DNA of 64,000 nt from Pohlia nutans (taxonomy: Eukaryota > Streptophyta > Bryopsida > Bryales > Mniaceae): assembly GCA_022496805.1 (NCBI GenBank), contig CM040090.1:16796001-16860000 (forward strand), written 5' to 3'. The notes beneath the pieces were generated by a model. The model saw nothing but the letters and a program-made list of their open reading frames with translations. It did no database searches and was not told where the DNA came from. Shown in pieces: positions 1 to 10,900 of this stretch. Position 1 is the first letter of the stretch, and the number at the start of each line of letters is the position of its first letter. The translations under genes and the position numbers were made by a program.

Positions 1-356
1 CAACTTACAAGAGCTAAAGAACCTTATGTACTTTTTACAACCAATTTTTTTTTGCCAAATGCATGTCTATACCTCAATAAGCAACAATTTTAATGTACAA
101 AAGCAATAACTTTGAAAATAAAAGAATACATCAATGTAAATCTTTGAGGGCATGTACAATTCGTCTTTTCATGTTCTGGAAAACGTTAACTTAGTGGTAA
201 CATAAAATGTTATGATGAAGCTAAAGACTTATACATTCATGCAAGCATCATCATCCAATTTTTCATAACAAATACTTGAAAACTGACTTCAATTTTATTC
301 AATGTTTTTCTTGAAGTTTGATACCTTTTGTAGGAAAGAAACATTTATTTTGACAT
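1..356. other. AT-rich intergenic DNA
   Basis: I see no gene, long open frame or clear repeat boundary here. The sequence is AT-rich with short homopolymer runs and ends at the TTAA that opens the first transposon-like element. Confidence 0.5.
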
Positions 357-360
357 TTAA

Positions 361-925
361 CCCCTAATAGTATCAGGGTGTCCCTGGAATTGACGGTTTG
401 AGAAAAATCGTCATAAAGTACTATTTAAAAGAATATTTTGAAATTGATATACAAATGAAAGTTGTAAATTTTGAATGTTCGATTCCATCCGTACTATTCA
501 ATTCACCAATACTATCACCAATATTTAATTATAAAATTTATTAGTTAAAATTAACTAATTCCTTCTAAATTTTATTATTGTTTGAGTAAAATTTGTTGAA
601 ATGAATTTGAAATGAGATACTCTTAAACGTGGTGATTCTTTGAAATTTTTTTGTTCCATAAATCTATGACCTCATTTTTGCAAGGTCACTTTTGAACTAC
701 AATCAATGCAATTTTGGCTTGATCAACAATTTGACATACTTTCATATTTCTAATTTTAGAAAAATCACGTACTCAAGTATCACCAAATCCAATCATTATA
801 TAAGATAACAACTTGGTAAAGTATCTCCAAAAACTTGGATGACTTTCATTCAAGCATTGATGAGAACGTAGAGTGAGGTTGAATCTATCAGTCACTCAGA
901 AACTGGACGCTTTGACGTTTAGGGG
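361..925. mobile_element. TTAA-flanked MITE, family T
   Basis: The element lies between TTAA at 357-360 and TTAA at 926-929. The left end reads CCCCTAATAGTATC and the right end, reverse complemented, reads CCCCTAAACGTCAAAG, so only the outer 7-8 bases match well. The interior is AT-rich with no coding potential. I place it with the TTAA group by its ends and target, not by interior similarity. Confidence 0.55.
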
Positions 926-948
926 TTAAAGAACTAACCTGATTAAAG

Positions 949-1360
949 TGGTTACCCCATTCCCAACTAGCGCCTTAAACCAAGAGCTTGGAGCATTTTC
1001 TGCAATCAATGCTGCAATGATGTTGGTTGTAGCATGAATTATAGTTGGTAATGAGTTCTCTCTTGTTGGTTTTAGTACATGTAAGTGTGGTTATGGATTT
1101 GTTGTTGTTGGTTTAAGCATCTTTAGTGTGTGCAATACAAATCTTCTTTGGACAGAAACAACTCTACCTATGCGACGTGAATGGGATGCGTCATACTTCA
1201 ACTTTGAAAATTTGTAACTAATTCATTCTTCATCCAAAAATTATGTTTCAACTTGTGTTGGAATCTATTTCTTCTTGCCTAACTCTAAAAAATAATTTTA
1301 CTAAATAATATCAATGTCTCATATCCGTATTTCTTATTCAGTTGGGAATGGGGTAACCAC
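949..1360. mobile_element. Foldback MITE with 21-bp perfect inverted ends
   Basis: The ends at 949-969 and 1340-1360 are perfect inverted repeats of 21 bases, beginning GTGGTTACCCCATTCC. The interior of about 370 bases is AT-rich and non-coding. No clean target duplication could be read, so the superfamily is unknown. It lies between two TTAA-type elements. Confidence 0.65.
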
Positions 1361-1365
1361 CTTAG

Positions 1366-2451
1366 CCCCTTACCGCCCAACTATGCATATTTTGCATGAT
1401 GTACGGATTTGAAGTTTGTTTTCTCATCCATCATGTACTTTTTGCAATGTCAAATTTTTATTGAAACTTTTATGGGAAGTTAGCTTCGTGCATGTGTGAT
1501 CCGATTAGAAAGGGGATGATTTGTGAAATTTTTATGCCTCATTTCATGTTGTAGTGTTCCACCCAAAATTTCAAAGATTTTAGTCTAAAAGTACTTTTAA
1601 AAAAAGTCAACTATTAAAACTAAGCAACCAAAAAATCTCCAAAAAACACTACACTTAGAGTATTACGTTTCAACCCATCACAAAAAATTTCAATATTAGA
1701 TTGTCAATATCTTATTTGTAATCAGATTACAAAAAAGTGTCAAATTTTAAGTTTGAAATTGAATACATAAATATTGGTGATAGCAATTGAAAATCTAACG
1801 GTATGGGTAGAATCTAAAATGCATAATATACAACTTTTATTCATTCATCGGAGTTATCCGTAAAGTAAGCTTGTGTTTGGGTTGGAAATCACTGCACTAT
1901 TCATAAAAAATTGGATAAACGCAAAGTACAAGCCATGAATTCCGGGGCACTAAATACACGCCCACCTGGACGTTGCAGACATGGTTGGTCTATATTCATG
2001 GCCGGTCTCCACCGGTGAACTTGCTTGCAGGGTTTGTCATTGCTACATGGCCCACGTTCCACCTGTTGTTTACGGATAAGCAGCTGATTCATGGAGGTAA
2101 CTCGGATAAGCAGATTCGCCGCTGTCTACGATATAGCTGGGCTTGGTCGTTGCAACAGATCCCCTCGATGCTACAGATTCCCGAGGCGCGCTCGCAACAT
2201 AGGAGGAATTTTTTTTTCTCACAATTTTCGATCCCTCAAAAGATTTGTACCTGTGTTTTTTTATAGAGGCTCTACAAACACATGCTCCACTTTTAGGGTC
2301 TGTCACAGGATTTTCTCAAATCCAGGCCCAAAACCCTCTCTTCAGCTCACTTTATGGACAACTCAATCAACTTGAAAATATCTCTTAGATGCATTTTATA
2401 ATGCATCTTTGAAAAACTGCCAAATCTGAAAAGGGTGAGAACGTTTAGGGG
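1366..2451 (+). mobile_element. TTAA-group MITE family F2, copy a (interrupted)
   Basis: This copy of a family of about 570 bp begins CCCCTTACCGCCC and ends GACGT-type AACGTTTAGGGG. It is flanked by TTAG at 1362-1365 and TTAG at 2452-2455 instead of TTAA. Its body aligns with copies at 33450, 38523 and 42098 (shared ATTTTGCATGATG and TTAGAAAGGGGATGAT). Bases 1850-2365 are a separate insertion that splits it near the right end. Confidence 0.75.
1850..2365. mobile_element. Nested MITE with 3-bp duplication inside F2a
   Basis: The insert of 516 bp begins GAGTTATCCGTAAAGT at 1851 and ends with the inverted match ACTTTATGGACAACTC, giving inverted ends of 16 bases with two mismatches. ATC occurs on both sides (1847-1849 and 2366-2368), and uninterrupted family copies show one copy of this site. 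The 3-bp duplication would fit PIF/Harbinger or CACTA. The interior is more GC-rich than its surroundings but no protein is recognisable. Confidence 0.65.
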
Positions 2452-2455
2452 TTAG

Positions 2456-3097
2456 AGGTGCAAGTCAAAAGAACCAGTGGAGGTACTTGTGATTTAAGTG
2501 TAACTTAAAAATGCATAGATGGCAAGTTGCGTTACATCACGTCAGTCCCAGTCCCTCAAGTCCAAGGTTTGACTACCGGGTTGACTCTGAGCCAACTCAA
2601 GGCTACGAGAACATTCTGCCTTGTGCACATCGTCAAATAATAATGAACCAGAAACCACCTACGTACTGATCATTGCCCAAAAGTGGAAAAATCATCCAAA
2701 CCAAAAGTAAGATCAAAACAATCAGACATGTATACATTTGTAGTGATATGCAACATCTAGATGCAAGAATTGATGGAGAGTTTCAAGGAGAGCCCTACGC
2801 AACCTACTTGTTTAATTTTTATTTAAATTGCTCTGACAATGAGGCAAGCTTGACTTATAGCGTCAAAGGTTAGACTTCGCTGTCCCGGGTAATACAAATA
2901 CCTTTCCCTCTTGTACCAGCGCTCATCTCCAATCAACAGATCGATCAGACTTTGACCGATCAGACTCGAGTGCAGATCCATCCATTCGGTCAGTCGATAT
3001 CGATCCAGTCAGTCCGTGCAGATCGATCCATTCAGTGTGTCAGTGTGGTGTAGTAATTAGTTCGACGGGTCTTTTTGTTTGTTGAAGTTCGGTAGCT
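2456..3097 (+). promoter_or_regulatory. Upstream region of Bet v 1 gene A
   Basis: This is the stretch 5' of the first two-domain Bet v 1 gene. From about 2935 to 3035 it holds short reiterated GATCGATCCATTC and GATCAGACT motifs, probably within the untranslated leader. I see no convincing TATA box. No other gene is visible; the open frame at 2673-2873 resembles nothing known to me. Confidence 0.3.
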
Positions 3098-5533
3098 ATG
3101 GCGCAAGTGATATCGCACACGGAGGTTCTGAACTGCGACGCGCAGGACGCGTGGGAGTGTTGCAAGAATTCAGACAAAGTGTTGCCGGATTTGCTGCCGG
3201 AGTATTTCTCCAAGGCTGAGATTCTCGAAGGCACCGGGGGTCCTGGTACTCTGCGCGTCTTGCACTTCGGCCCTGGTACAGACTTTACCTTCCATAGCCT
3301 ACTACTCCAGGAAATCGCAGATTCAGATAGTACGGTTACAACCCGTAATGTATTTTCAATATTCGCAGTGTATTCCAAATGTTTCTAGAGAACTCCTCAT
3401 CTCTTTCTATTCTCAACTCTGCATAGTTTAGTTCTCAAAAGCTCTTGTACTAGAATTGAAACGGGATGGGATCTGACAATGGTTTGTGGTTGCAGCGATT
3501 CCGCAAGCTGGAGCGGCGAAGGAACGTCTGGACTCGGTCGACGACGCGACTAAGACGCTGACGTACACGGTGGTGGAGGGCGATCCCAGGTCAGTGCTTT
3601 TCTTTCTGTTTGAAAAATGGGCTTGTTATGTTTCTATAAGAAAAATTGGGTAAAAAAATTAGAGTATGTATACTGCCACAATCCTCCCTGTAGCCAACAA
3701 TTCCATAGAAAGCGATGTAATTGTAGTTAAAAAATCGTAGATCGAAAAAAAAAATAATGCTTTCTACTATTCAAGTTTCGATTTTCGAATCGCGAATGGG
3801 GCTCCCTTGAATAAATGTTAAAAAACATCTCTGATTTCTCAGGTACACGAATTTCACGGGCGAGGTGCGGTTTGTGGCGACGGGCGAGAATCAGACGGAG
3901 GCGACGTGGACGGGGAAGTACGACCCCGTGGGCGATGCCGGGCCGCCGGAGCACATCAAGAACGTGAGCATCCTGATGTTCAAGACGTTCGAGAAAGCCA
4001 TCCTGGCCAAGAAGACGCTGACGCACACGGAGACCCTGGACGCCACGCCGGACGCCATCTGGCGCGCCGTGAAGCAGGAGAATTCCATTCTGCCCAAAGC
4101 CTTGCCTCACATCTTCGAGTCCGTCACTTTCGTGCACGGCAATGGCGAAATCGGTAGCGTCCGTGTCTGTAAAATGGGCCCTGGTACGTTGGATCCTTGC
4201 CATCTCTACACATTATTAACTCCCGAAAAGCAAATATATTTGGGGGTGTCACAGTGCGACCTTGTTCGGTGACGATCCATGCTCACAATTGTGAGACTCT
4301 CACCAGCAAAACAGTTGCTTTCTAAGTCTCACAAAGCAGAGTAGACTGTGTCCTTGCTCAAAAGCTTGTTGCAGAAATGTGTGCAAAAGCTGGGGTGAAT
4401 GCTTGCTCTTGACACCCCTAATGCGAGATTTCACTGCATTGACTGAGGTTTTCAGATGCGTGGGTTAAATTTTGGAGGACAGACAATCCATCACCTTTTT
4501 TTAGGTCGGAGTTCGTTTTTTTGTTCTAATCACTGTAGAAGTCCTCCTTTTATGTAACTCTTCATCAGAGTTCGTTTTGTTGTCGTAGCCACTGTATACC
4601 GTAGTACCATAGCAGGTTCGTCCTAAAATAATTCTAAAAATAAAAAACGTAAAAATTAGAAAATTCTGAAGACAGAAAAACGAAAATAGAATAAATTAGT
4701 TTTTGAAATATTTTGCTATTTTAAAGCTATTTAAGGCCGTTTTTTCTAAAAAAATTTGCTAAAAAACGAAAATTAAGAAATTCAGTTTTTGAGAGGCGAA
4801 CCTTGTTTTTTCAAAAAAAAAAAAAAAATTCGTTCGCCAGGTGGCGAACCTGCTATGGTGTTACGGTACCCCTCTTTCCTTTCGGCTAAAGTTTGTTTTG
4901 TTGCCCTAGCAGATTCATAACATTAAAAAGGACCGAAGGCTCTCTCAAAGTAAATGAGTAGAAACAATTGAATAGTCTAACTCTATCGAAGTCTTGAGAG
5001 CATATATACTCTTGAGCAGTTAATACTAACTGTTACATATATAGATAGATAAGAGCCCATTGAACTAGAGGGTCCAATTGAGAAATTATGCATTGTTGGA
5101 TGTTGGACCCTTTAGTCCATTGCCATTGGAAAATGGGTTAGTTTTGTTATCGAAGTAACTATAGAATCCTATTGCAATGAACTTTTTTAAGGTTGCAGTT
5201 AGTGTAGTTTTGTTGGGGAACTTTTTCTTGTTCATTGAATTAGGGTTTGGGGATCATGTGGCAGTGATTCCGAATGGAGGGGAAGTAGTAGAGCGCTTGG
5301 ACGTGTTTGATGAGGAAAAGAAGAGAGTGGGGTACACAGTGATCAGGGGAGACCCCAGATTCAAGCACGTCCAAGCTGTGATGGAATTCGTTCCAGGGCC
5401 AACCGCGGGAACTACCACCGCCACGTGGACTGCCACGTACGTCCCCATGAACGAGCACGCCTCGCTGGACAACAGGTTCTGCATTGCCATCTGGAAGGCC
5501 CTGGAAGCTGCCGCTGCCAAGGCCTCCTCCTAA
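3098..5533 (+). CDS. Tandem two-domain Bet v 1 / MLP-like protein, gene A
   Basis: Exons 3098-3275, 3496-3589, 3843-4183 and 5265-5533 join with consistent phase (1, 2, 1) to give 293 residues. Bet v 1/PR-10/MLP proteins fold into a START-like cup that binds small hydrophobic ligands and are about 155 residues long; here two such units lie head to tail. Domain 1 (about 1-147) starts MAQVISHTEVLNCDAQDAW and has the loop GTGGPGTLR; domain 2 (about 148-293) starts TLTHTETLDATPDAIW with the loop GNGEIGSVR. In both, a phase-1 intron follows the matching Gly-Pro, the usual family position. An extra phase-2 intron splits domain 1 after GDPR and is absent from gene B. The start is the first ATG before a good domain. 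The protein lacks a signal peptide, so it is probably cytosolic. The ligand is unknown. Intron 3 carries a MITE. Confidence 0.85.
3640..3835 (+). repeat. Intronic repeat shared with PHO1 gene B
   Basis: This AT-rich stretch in intron 2 of Bet v 1 gene A resembles a stretch at about 24195-24600 in an intron of PHO1 gene B. Shared landmarks are ATTGGGTAAAAAA, AGCCAACAATTC, ATGCTTTCTA and TTTCGAATCGC. It runs almost to the exon 3 acceptor. It is probably an old dispersed element without recognised ends. Confidence 0.55.
4597..4868 (+). mobile_element. MITE family M, copy 1 (TACCGTAGTACCATAG ends)
   Basis: The left end reads TACCGTAGTACCATAGCAGG and the right end is its near-perfect inverse (CCTGCTATGGTGTTACGGTA). 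Copies occur at 19242, 45918 and 48228. The interior is A/T-rich and has no open frame. It lies in the last intron of Bet v 1 gene A. The superfamily is not clear; a TA target would suggest Tc1/mariner, but the duplication cannot be separated from the TA ends. Confidence 0.75.
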
Positions 5534-6321
5534 ACCTCACTCAGTAATTTGTGCTCATAAAATGTGGGTTACAACTAATTTTGTGCTACTTTAAAAATTA
5601 GTTACTAATTAATTACAGAATTAATTTAGAGCTGCTGATGAAGGGTAGGATTATGTAAAGGGGGTGATGATGGTGCTTTTATTGCCAGGATTCTTCAAGC
5701 TGTGAATCGTTGTTTGGGTCTGGTAGTGGTAGCTTGTTCGTTTTGCTCAAGCATCCGAGATATGTAATTAGGAGCTTGTGGAGATGTGGGTGTTCAATGC
5801 GCTGGTGAATATCAAGAGTACCGGAATTGCGATTGAATTGGGTTTTGGTTTTTTCTCTCTGTGAATGATAAGAAGTTTTAGGTCATTTTGTTAGGGTTGC
5901 ATGACATTCTTGAGGAGCTTCCTCTTCACTGGATTGTTTTTCTGTAGCTCATCAAAGTTAGAACCGGGTTTTTCCTAAAAGTAGATTTATTTGGAGATTT
6001 TTGAATCCAGTGCATGGAGATAACATCAAATTCATAGCGAGAATGGAATGGGTATCATATGGGGCACATGTACGTTGGAGAGTGTCTTCAAGTTTGAGAG
6101 CAGCTTTGAGGGAGATTGAGGTAAAAAAAAAAATCACTAGATGGGGAGTGCATCCCATGTGTTAGATAATTTAATTAAGACAATAAGTATTCAAAGCAAT
6201 GTCTAGTGGATGGAGAGAACCTTCATCTGGAGAGATGCTTGATGTGAGTAATAGGGAGTGCACTCCATTCTCAAAACATCTTTCTTACTACATGAGCCAT
6301 GAAGTTTTTGGATTGACCAAG
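5534..6321. other. 3' flank of Bet v 1 gene A and intergenic DNA
   Basis: After the stop codon there is AT-rich DNA that should contain the 3' untranslated region and polyadenylation site. No canonical AATAAA stands out and no further gene is visible. Confidence 0.35.
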
Positions 6322-6325
6322 TTAA

Positions 6326-6692
6326 CCCTTAAATGTCAAGGTAAGCCCCATGGGCTTATTTATGAGAGAACAATGAAGAGAAGAGTTGATTTTCTAAACC
6401 AAATCAAGTGAGGATTGGTGCATTGGAAAGATACTGAAAAAGTGATTCAGATTCCAAGTTTGCACCTCATTTGGGAGATTGTGGAAACATTGGCAAAGCA
6501 ATTAAAGTTATCAAAATGAGTAGGAGTTGAGGTTGGGGCAGCTAAGGTCGTTTTTCAAAAAGTGCCGCAGTGCTATAATGCTTGACAATAGTGGCCAGCA
6601 GGATCGTTTTTTAATTTTTTCGTATTTTTTTTTGTTTTTCCTCCAAGAAATTAGATGCCTTCCGGGTTGCCCCGTCCAGGGCCTCTTGACCT
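6326..6692 (+). mobile_element. TTAA-flanked MITE family III, copy a
   Basis: The element lies between TTAA at 6322-6325 and 6693-6696, with ends CCCTTAAATGTCAAGG and the inverse CCTCTTGACCTTTAA. The body carries AAGCCCCATGGGCTTATTT, shared with copies at 45005, 49274 and 50486. It contains no coding sequence. The next element starts at the shared right TTAA. Confidence 0.75.
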
Positions 6693-6696
6693 TTAA

Positions 6697-6921
6697 CCCC
6701 TAAAGGTCTGAACGTGCCGTGGCGACCAGTAGAATATGGTGTATTTTGGTTGTATTTGGAATGGATCCACTCCTTCAATGGATTTGAGTTCAAAAGAGGA
6801 GTTAAAATTTAAATCAATTCGGTTCTAATGAGCTATTAAGATCCCAATTTAAAGTTTCTTGTTGATAGTAAATCTCAATTATACGACAATGTATATACTA
6901 TCCCCATGGGACTTTTAAGGG
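6697..6921 (+). mobile_element. TTAA-flanked MITE family IV, copy a
   Basis: This element begins CCCCTAAAGGTCTGAACG straight after the TTAA that closes the previous element and ends CTTTTAAGG before TTAA at 6922-6925; a second TTAA follows at 6929-6932. A reverse-oriented relative is at 44785-45000, again directly joined to a family III copy. Confidence 0.6.
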
Positions 6922-6932
6922 TTAAGGGTTAA

Positions 6933-7581
6933 AATTAAGACTGCAATTCATCATGGATGTGGTCCTGATTGTCCTTTTATCCCAATCCCTATTGCCCAGA
7001 TTTCAAAACCGAATTGAACCCAATGCACTTCTAGATAAAAGCATGTTGTAAGGTTAGAAGACAGGAGCTAAAAAGATTCACTACAAAAATGCGAACAATT
7101 GTCCATAATCTACAAGATTTTGAAGATTTACAAATATTCTTGGCTTCTGTTCATCTTGGCACGGGATCCCTCGCACTACTTGCTAAGTCTAGAGGTGAAT
7201 CTGAGCTAAAATCACTTCAAAATTTTCCCAGATTTCTTTTGTTCGTATAGTTGACCAACAATTTGGGAGACAAGCTAAATCTAGCCAGTTTCACGGAGAC
7301 TGGTGAGTTTTCACAACTACTATATACGAATGAACCAGTGGTACAAAATTGCAGCAAGATAATAAACGAAAGTAGGCACTGGAGAATAATGGATTTACTT
7401 ATATTACAAGCGTGTACTGACGTTCTGCGAGGTTCTCGAAATTAATGAAACAGCTACGGGCCCGCTGCAGTGAAAATATAGAAGACCTAACATGAGAAGA
7501 GTATCATTTCCTGCTGATTAGTTTACAAGCCCAGCATTGTCCACTCGGACGGCTTAGGATTTGAGGGCAGTTATCAATAGT
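6933..7581. other. Intergenic DNA without recognised gene
   Basis: No supported gene or repeat boundary was found. The short open frame at 7251-7445 has no recognisable features. Confidence 0.35.
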
Positions 7582-7768
7582 CACTGGTAGCAGACTTGTC
7601 GTTTTTCATCCCCCACTTCGTGGGAACAATGAACACTAGCTGAATATTATAATTCTGTCTTTTGGTGACCAAAACCACTCATCAGCACTGACACAACCCA
7701 TGTGCCTGGAGTGGTTTCATTTCTTTTTCATTTATAGAAAATGAAAAACGTCACATTTCCGACTAGTG
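7582..7768. mobile_element. CACTA-type MITE, copy 1
   Basis: The element of 187 bp starts CACTGGTAGCAGACTTGTCG and ends with the inverse ACATTTCCGACTAGTG, followed inward by a matching TTTTTCAT. AGT is duplicated on both sides (7579-7581 and 7769-7771). CACTA-like termini and a 3-bp duplication fit the CACTA (CMC) superfamily. A second copy is at 10615-10806. Confidence 0.8.
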
Positions 7769-7998
7769 AGTGATCATCTCACAAGGATTGATTCAAACTC
7801 CACGAAAAGGCTTCTTCAAATTGGCTCTGGAACTACCATTTAAATAAATTGCACTGATGACGCTACTGAAGATTTCCAACCTGATTGGCTTCCAAAGAGT
7901 GCACGAGGACTGGTGACTTCGTTTTGTGCACCTTGAACGCGATTGCATCTCTTCCGCATTTCTGAGCCTCCTACTCACTCACTTGGGTTTAAAGATGC

Positions 7999-10900
7999 TT
8001 ACATGTCATCGTTGAATGGCAACGGAACAGCTTTCTCGGCTCTGTACTTGCCGACATTGTTCAGATGTTCATTTTCAATCCTGCGCATGCATACCAAAGG
8101 TTCAGCATCTCTGAACAAAAATTTCTAAGTTTTCCATCAGCTGAGACCAATAATAGTGCAAATGTCAAAGGCAGAATCATGAAAATATTTCTGCACAGTA
8201 TTTATGGGCATAAAAAGAAAACGACCATAATGAATAATTGACTAGAATATGAAGACATAGTAGAGTTATCCTTAAAGTCACCTTGAGTTTGATGAATCTA
8301 CAAAGAATTTTGCTTTACTATACTCTTATTTGTTCACTCTAAATAGTTAAGAGGTGTGGAAGATTTTGGTGGTCTATCATTATTAGGTACAGTGTAAGAG
8401 GTGTGTAAGAGCTTGGTGGTCTTCAAAAGTTTTTAAGCACCAAGAAAGGAGTTTAAAAAGTTTTGAAAAGTTTTGAAGACCATCAAGCTCTTACACTCCT
8501 CTTACACACCTAATAATGATAAACCACCAAGATCTTCCACACCTTCTAACTTTCTGAAGTGAAGAAATAAGAGTATAATAAAGAAAAATTCATGGTATCT
8601 TCTTCAAAAATTGATGGACTCTCAAGGATATAACTCCAGTGTAAGAAAAGAGACGTGAATGCATCAATCCATCCACTCATTGGAAGTTGGGCGCTGGATT
8701 AGTACCGAAAGAAGTTCCAAATTCCCCTGCGGATAACCTCCAGACTAGCCGCGATAACATCAAACGCATTCTGGTTGAAGCCGAATGACACCTGAACTTG
8801 TAGAAATGTAGCCAGCCACGCTAACCTCAACACAGCATTCGCTCCCTGACTCACATTCAGATTCAAGCAACGGATATTAGGAGCAGACTTCAGAAACCTT
8901 GTGCACACAGTCGATTAAGAAAACGAAAGCACGCAATTAGGTCACTTACAATGGCAGCGAAGTATATGGACTTATTCCTCAAGATAAGCTTGTCTCGTAG
9001 CCATTTGTTCCTTGACTTGGGATTGAGCAAGCCCCAATCGACACAGAAATCCCAGTAGCTTGCGTAGAGGGTCGCGAAGATGGAGGCGATGATACATGAC
9101 ACCCGCAGGGCCAGTTCGTATCTAGGCACTTGGCGGTAATTCGTGTATGCTTGTCTCAGCCCCAGGGCTACGATCGCCGACATATATTTACCAGCATTCT
9201 CTAGCTGATGCGTATCTTTCTCGTCATAATATCTCTTCAAACACTGTCGACAACAGAGTGGAAAGGCAACACCCAAGTTTAGAAATTAATCTCCCTAAGA
9301 AAAAACCATGTCAATGTCAATGTCAATGTCATAAAATTTGGTCCCATTGAAATTATAATTTTCACAATACGATCGTTTAAACTTGTCATTTTAAAACCAT
9401 GAATCCTTGGTCCTTTAGGGGTTAAGATTGAAATGGTGCATATGAGCTCAGTGAGGTGATCGCAAGCTACGGTACACCACATTTTTATCGCAATGCAACA
9501 CTTGCTGCACTATTATAATCATTGAAAACTTACCCAAAAATATTGAGATAGAATTTTGTGAAGAAAAAAATTACATTCTTTCTAGAATTCTAAAGTTAAG
9601 ATGTCTACTATAATAAAGTTTTCAAAATTTCAGTTGATTTTTCAAAGATTGTAAAAGTGCGGGGCTCAATTTGTGCACTGCAACAAAAAAAACCGTGGTG
9701 TACCATAGCTTGCAAATACCCCGCACTCAAAAATTGCCCGGCAAAGTTAAAGAGATCATGCTACCGTATTCAAGAATCTGTCCTGTTGCAAGAATATACC
9801 TGTAGAAAACGCCACCAAAATGGCAGCATCGCCACAATATAGCCCAACCCCTGGTAGACTGGATTTAATTTACATGCTTGGTCTTCTTTCGTTAAAAAGA
9901 ATCCGCTGGAGTAGAAGCATGCTATGAACTCAAAATTTCTGAAAACAAGGATTTGGCTTGTGAATTGGTCACCTATAAAGAAATCTGGTAGTATCACCTG
10001 CAATAGCCAGCCACATATTAAGCTTCTAGGGGGCATACTTGATGACTCTCAAGAGCAAACTAAGGTTGCAAAATTTGAATGCTGGATAAAACCACGACGC
10101 TAAATTTTGATTGACAAGATCAGTGAGAATATATTTCTAAAGAAAAGAGGTACAAAACAAGCCTACTTTTGAAACTATTAGAGAATTTGTATTGCGTGTC
10201 AACCTTGAACCAGGGTGCCAAAACCAGGCGTCGACAGCAGCCCAGAAAGAATGCTCGCGAGGATCTATAGATGGTGTTGAATGGAAAGAATAAAATCGCC
10301 AAACTTATCTGCAAAGCGCCAATTGACAAGTAAGCATTTTCGGCAGTACGTTCTTGAAGCAGCATAGTAGTATGGACACCCAGACTAACCCCTAAAGGAC
10401 CAAGGATTCATGGTTTCAAAATGACAAATTCAATCAATCATATTGTAAAAAATATAATTAAGATGGGGTCAAGTTTTATATCACCAAAAGAACATTGTAT
10501 GTGTTGGTTAAAAAAAAAAACTTGAACTAAAGGAAGTCAAAAATGTTAAAAAAATATGCGGCCAAATTCGGGCATCTTGGTCCTTTAGGGATTATCATCA
10601 TGTGTGAGAACCAACACTACTAGCAGATTTGTCATTTTTCATTTCCACTTTGTGGGAACAGTGAACAGTGGCAAAATATTATACCTATATTTCTGTCTTC
10701 TTGTGACCAAAACTACTCACCAACACTAACACAACCCCTGTGCCTGGCGCAATTTCATTCCTTTTTCATTTTTAGTAAGTGAAAAACGACACATTTCCTA
10801 CTAGTGCAGGCTCATACCAAGACAAGGAGTAAGGGAATTGTATCAGCCGCTTTTGAGGTTTGAGGTTGAGATGGAGGTTCAGCCACGCCTGTCGGTGCCG

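Noticed and set aside
2673..2873. 66-codon open frame upstream of Bet v 1 gene A
   Set aside because: No domain, signal peptide or matching paralogue; within expectation for chance.
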